Under the pieces are notes generated by a model. That model had not been told where the DNA came from and ran no database searches. It saw only the letters and a program-made list of their open reading frames with translations. DNA of 5,820 nt from positions 1 to 5,820 of the forward strand of contig JADLDF010000399.1 of NCBI GenBank assembly GCA_020846815.1, given 5' to 3'. The position numbers and the translations under genes are program-made. Source of the stretch: Gammaproteobacteria bacterium (GTDB taxonomy: Bacteria > Pseudomonadota > Gammaproteobacteria > Steroidobacterales > Steroidobacteraceae). Position 1 is the first letter of the stretch; the number at the start of each line of letters is the position of its first letter. Positions 5,754 to 5,820 of the stretch are shown piece after piece.

Positions 5754-5820
5754 ATGGCCGGGCGCATCCCGCAGAGCTTCATCGATGACCTGGTCGCGCG
5801 CAGCGACATCGTCGAGCTGA
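5754..5820 (+). CDS. dnaG: DNA primase, N-terminal start (3' truncated by window edge)
   Basis: Only 22 codons are inside the window, reading MAGRIPQSFIDDLVARSDIV and then EL. This is nearly the E. coli DnaG start (MAGRIPRVFINDLLARTDIV), the lead-in to the zinc-binding domain of the replicative primase that makes RNA primers at the fork. The frame is open to the last base. It follows yqeY after 16 bp, with no strong Shine-Dalgarno (the gap is GC-only apart from two A's), so coupling to yqeY translation is plausible. The zinc finger and the TOPRIM catalytic domain lie beyond the window. The identification rests on a short but highly characteristic N-terminus and on the gene order. Confidence 0.93.
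   Translation, partial: MAGRIPQSFIDDLVARSDIVEL

Noticed and set aside
5294..5809. Minus-strand open frame (171 codons) opposite yqeY and dnaG
   Set aside because: It covers two recognised plus-strand genes and is a leucine/glycine-rich mirror of their codons with no own support.
1..5820. Mobile element, CRISPR, defence or biosynthetic cluster
   Set aside because: No transposase, integrase, direct-repeat array, terminal repeats or composition shift is visible; all genes are conserved housekeeping genes in a familiar order.

Overview
The window is ordinary core chromosome from a very GC-rich bacterium, most likely a gammaproteobacterium. That assignment rests on gene order: rpsU - yqeY - dnaG (the start of the macromolecular synthesis operon) diverging from tsaD, with folB, folK and a bacterial-type cca with an HD domain nearby. 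Genus cannot be decided from the sequence alone. Coding density is very high, with only two non-coding stretches over 60 bp, both flanking rpsU.

Layout from left to right. The 3' part of cca (+) runs in from the left edge and overlaps tail-to-tail with a MidA/NDUFAF7-family methyltransferase gene (-). Almost back-to-back with that gene is a short-chain reductase of the pteridine reductase type (+). It converges on a minus-strand operon read tsaD -> folB -> folK, in which both junctions are 4-base ATGA stop/start overlaps. A roughly 100 bp AT-richer divergent promoter region separates tsaD from rpsU (+). After rpsU comes a 119 bp spacer with two GC-rich stem-loops, then yqeY (+), then the first 22 codons of dnaG (+), cut by the right edge.

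Functionally there are three themes. The first is tRNA maturation: CCA tail addition or repair by Cca, and t6A37 formation by TsaD. The second is pterin/folate chemistry: FolB and FolK catalyse consecutive steps to the pyrophosphorylated pterin, and the reductase probably acts on dihydro- or oxidised pterins. The third is translation and replication start-up: S21, a GatB/YqeY protein and primase. MidA is a protein arginine methyltransferase family member whose bacterial target is not known to me.

I found no mobile element, CRISPR array, tRNA, rRNA or sign of recent transfer, and nothing that looks like a new multi-gene system. The points worth a second look are modest: an Ala/Pro-rich insertion in TsaD, a clear PTR1-like active site in the reductase next to folate genes, a possibly leaderless reductase start inside the MidA N-terminus, and RNA structures around rpsU.
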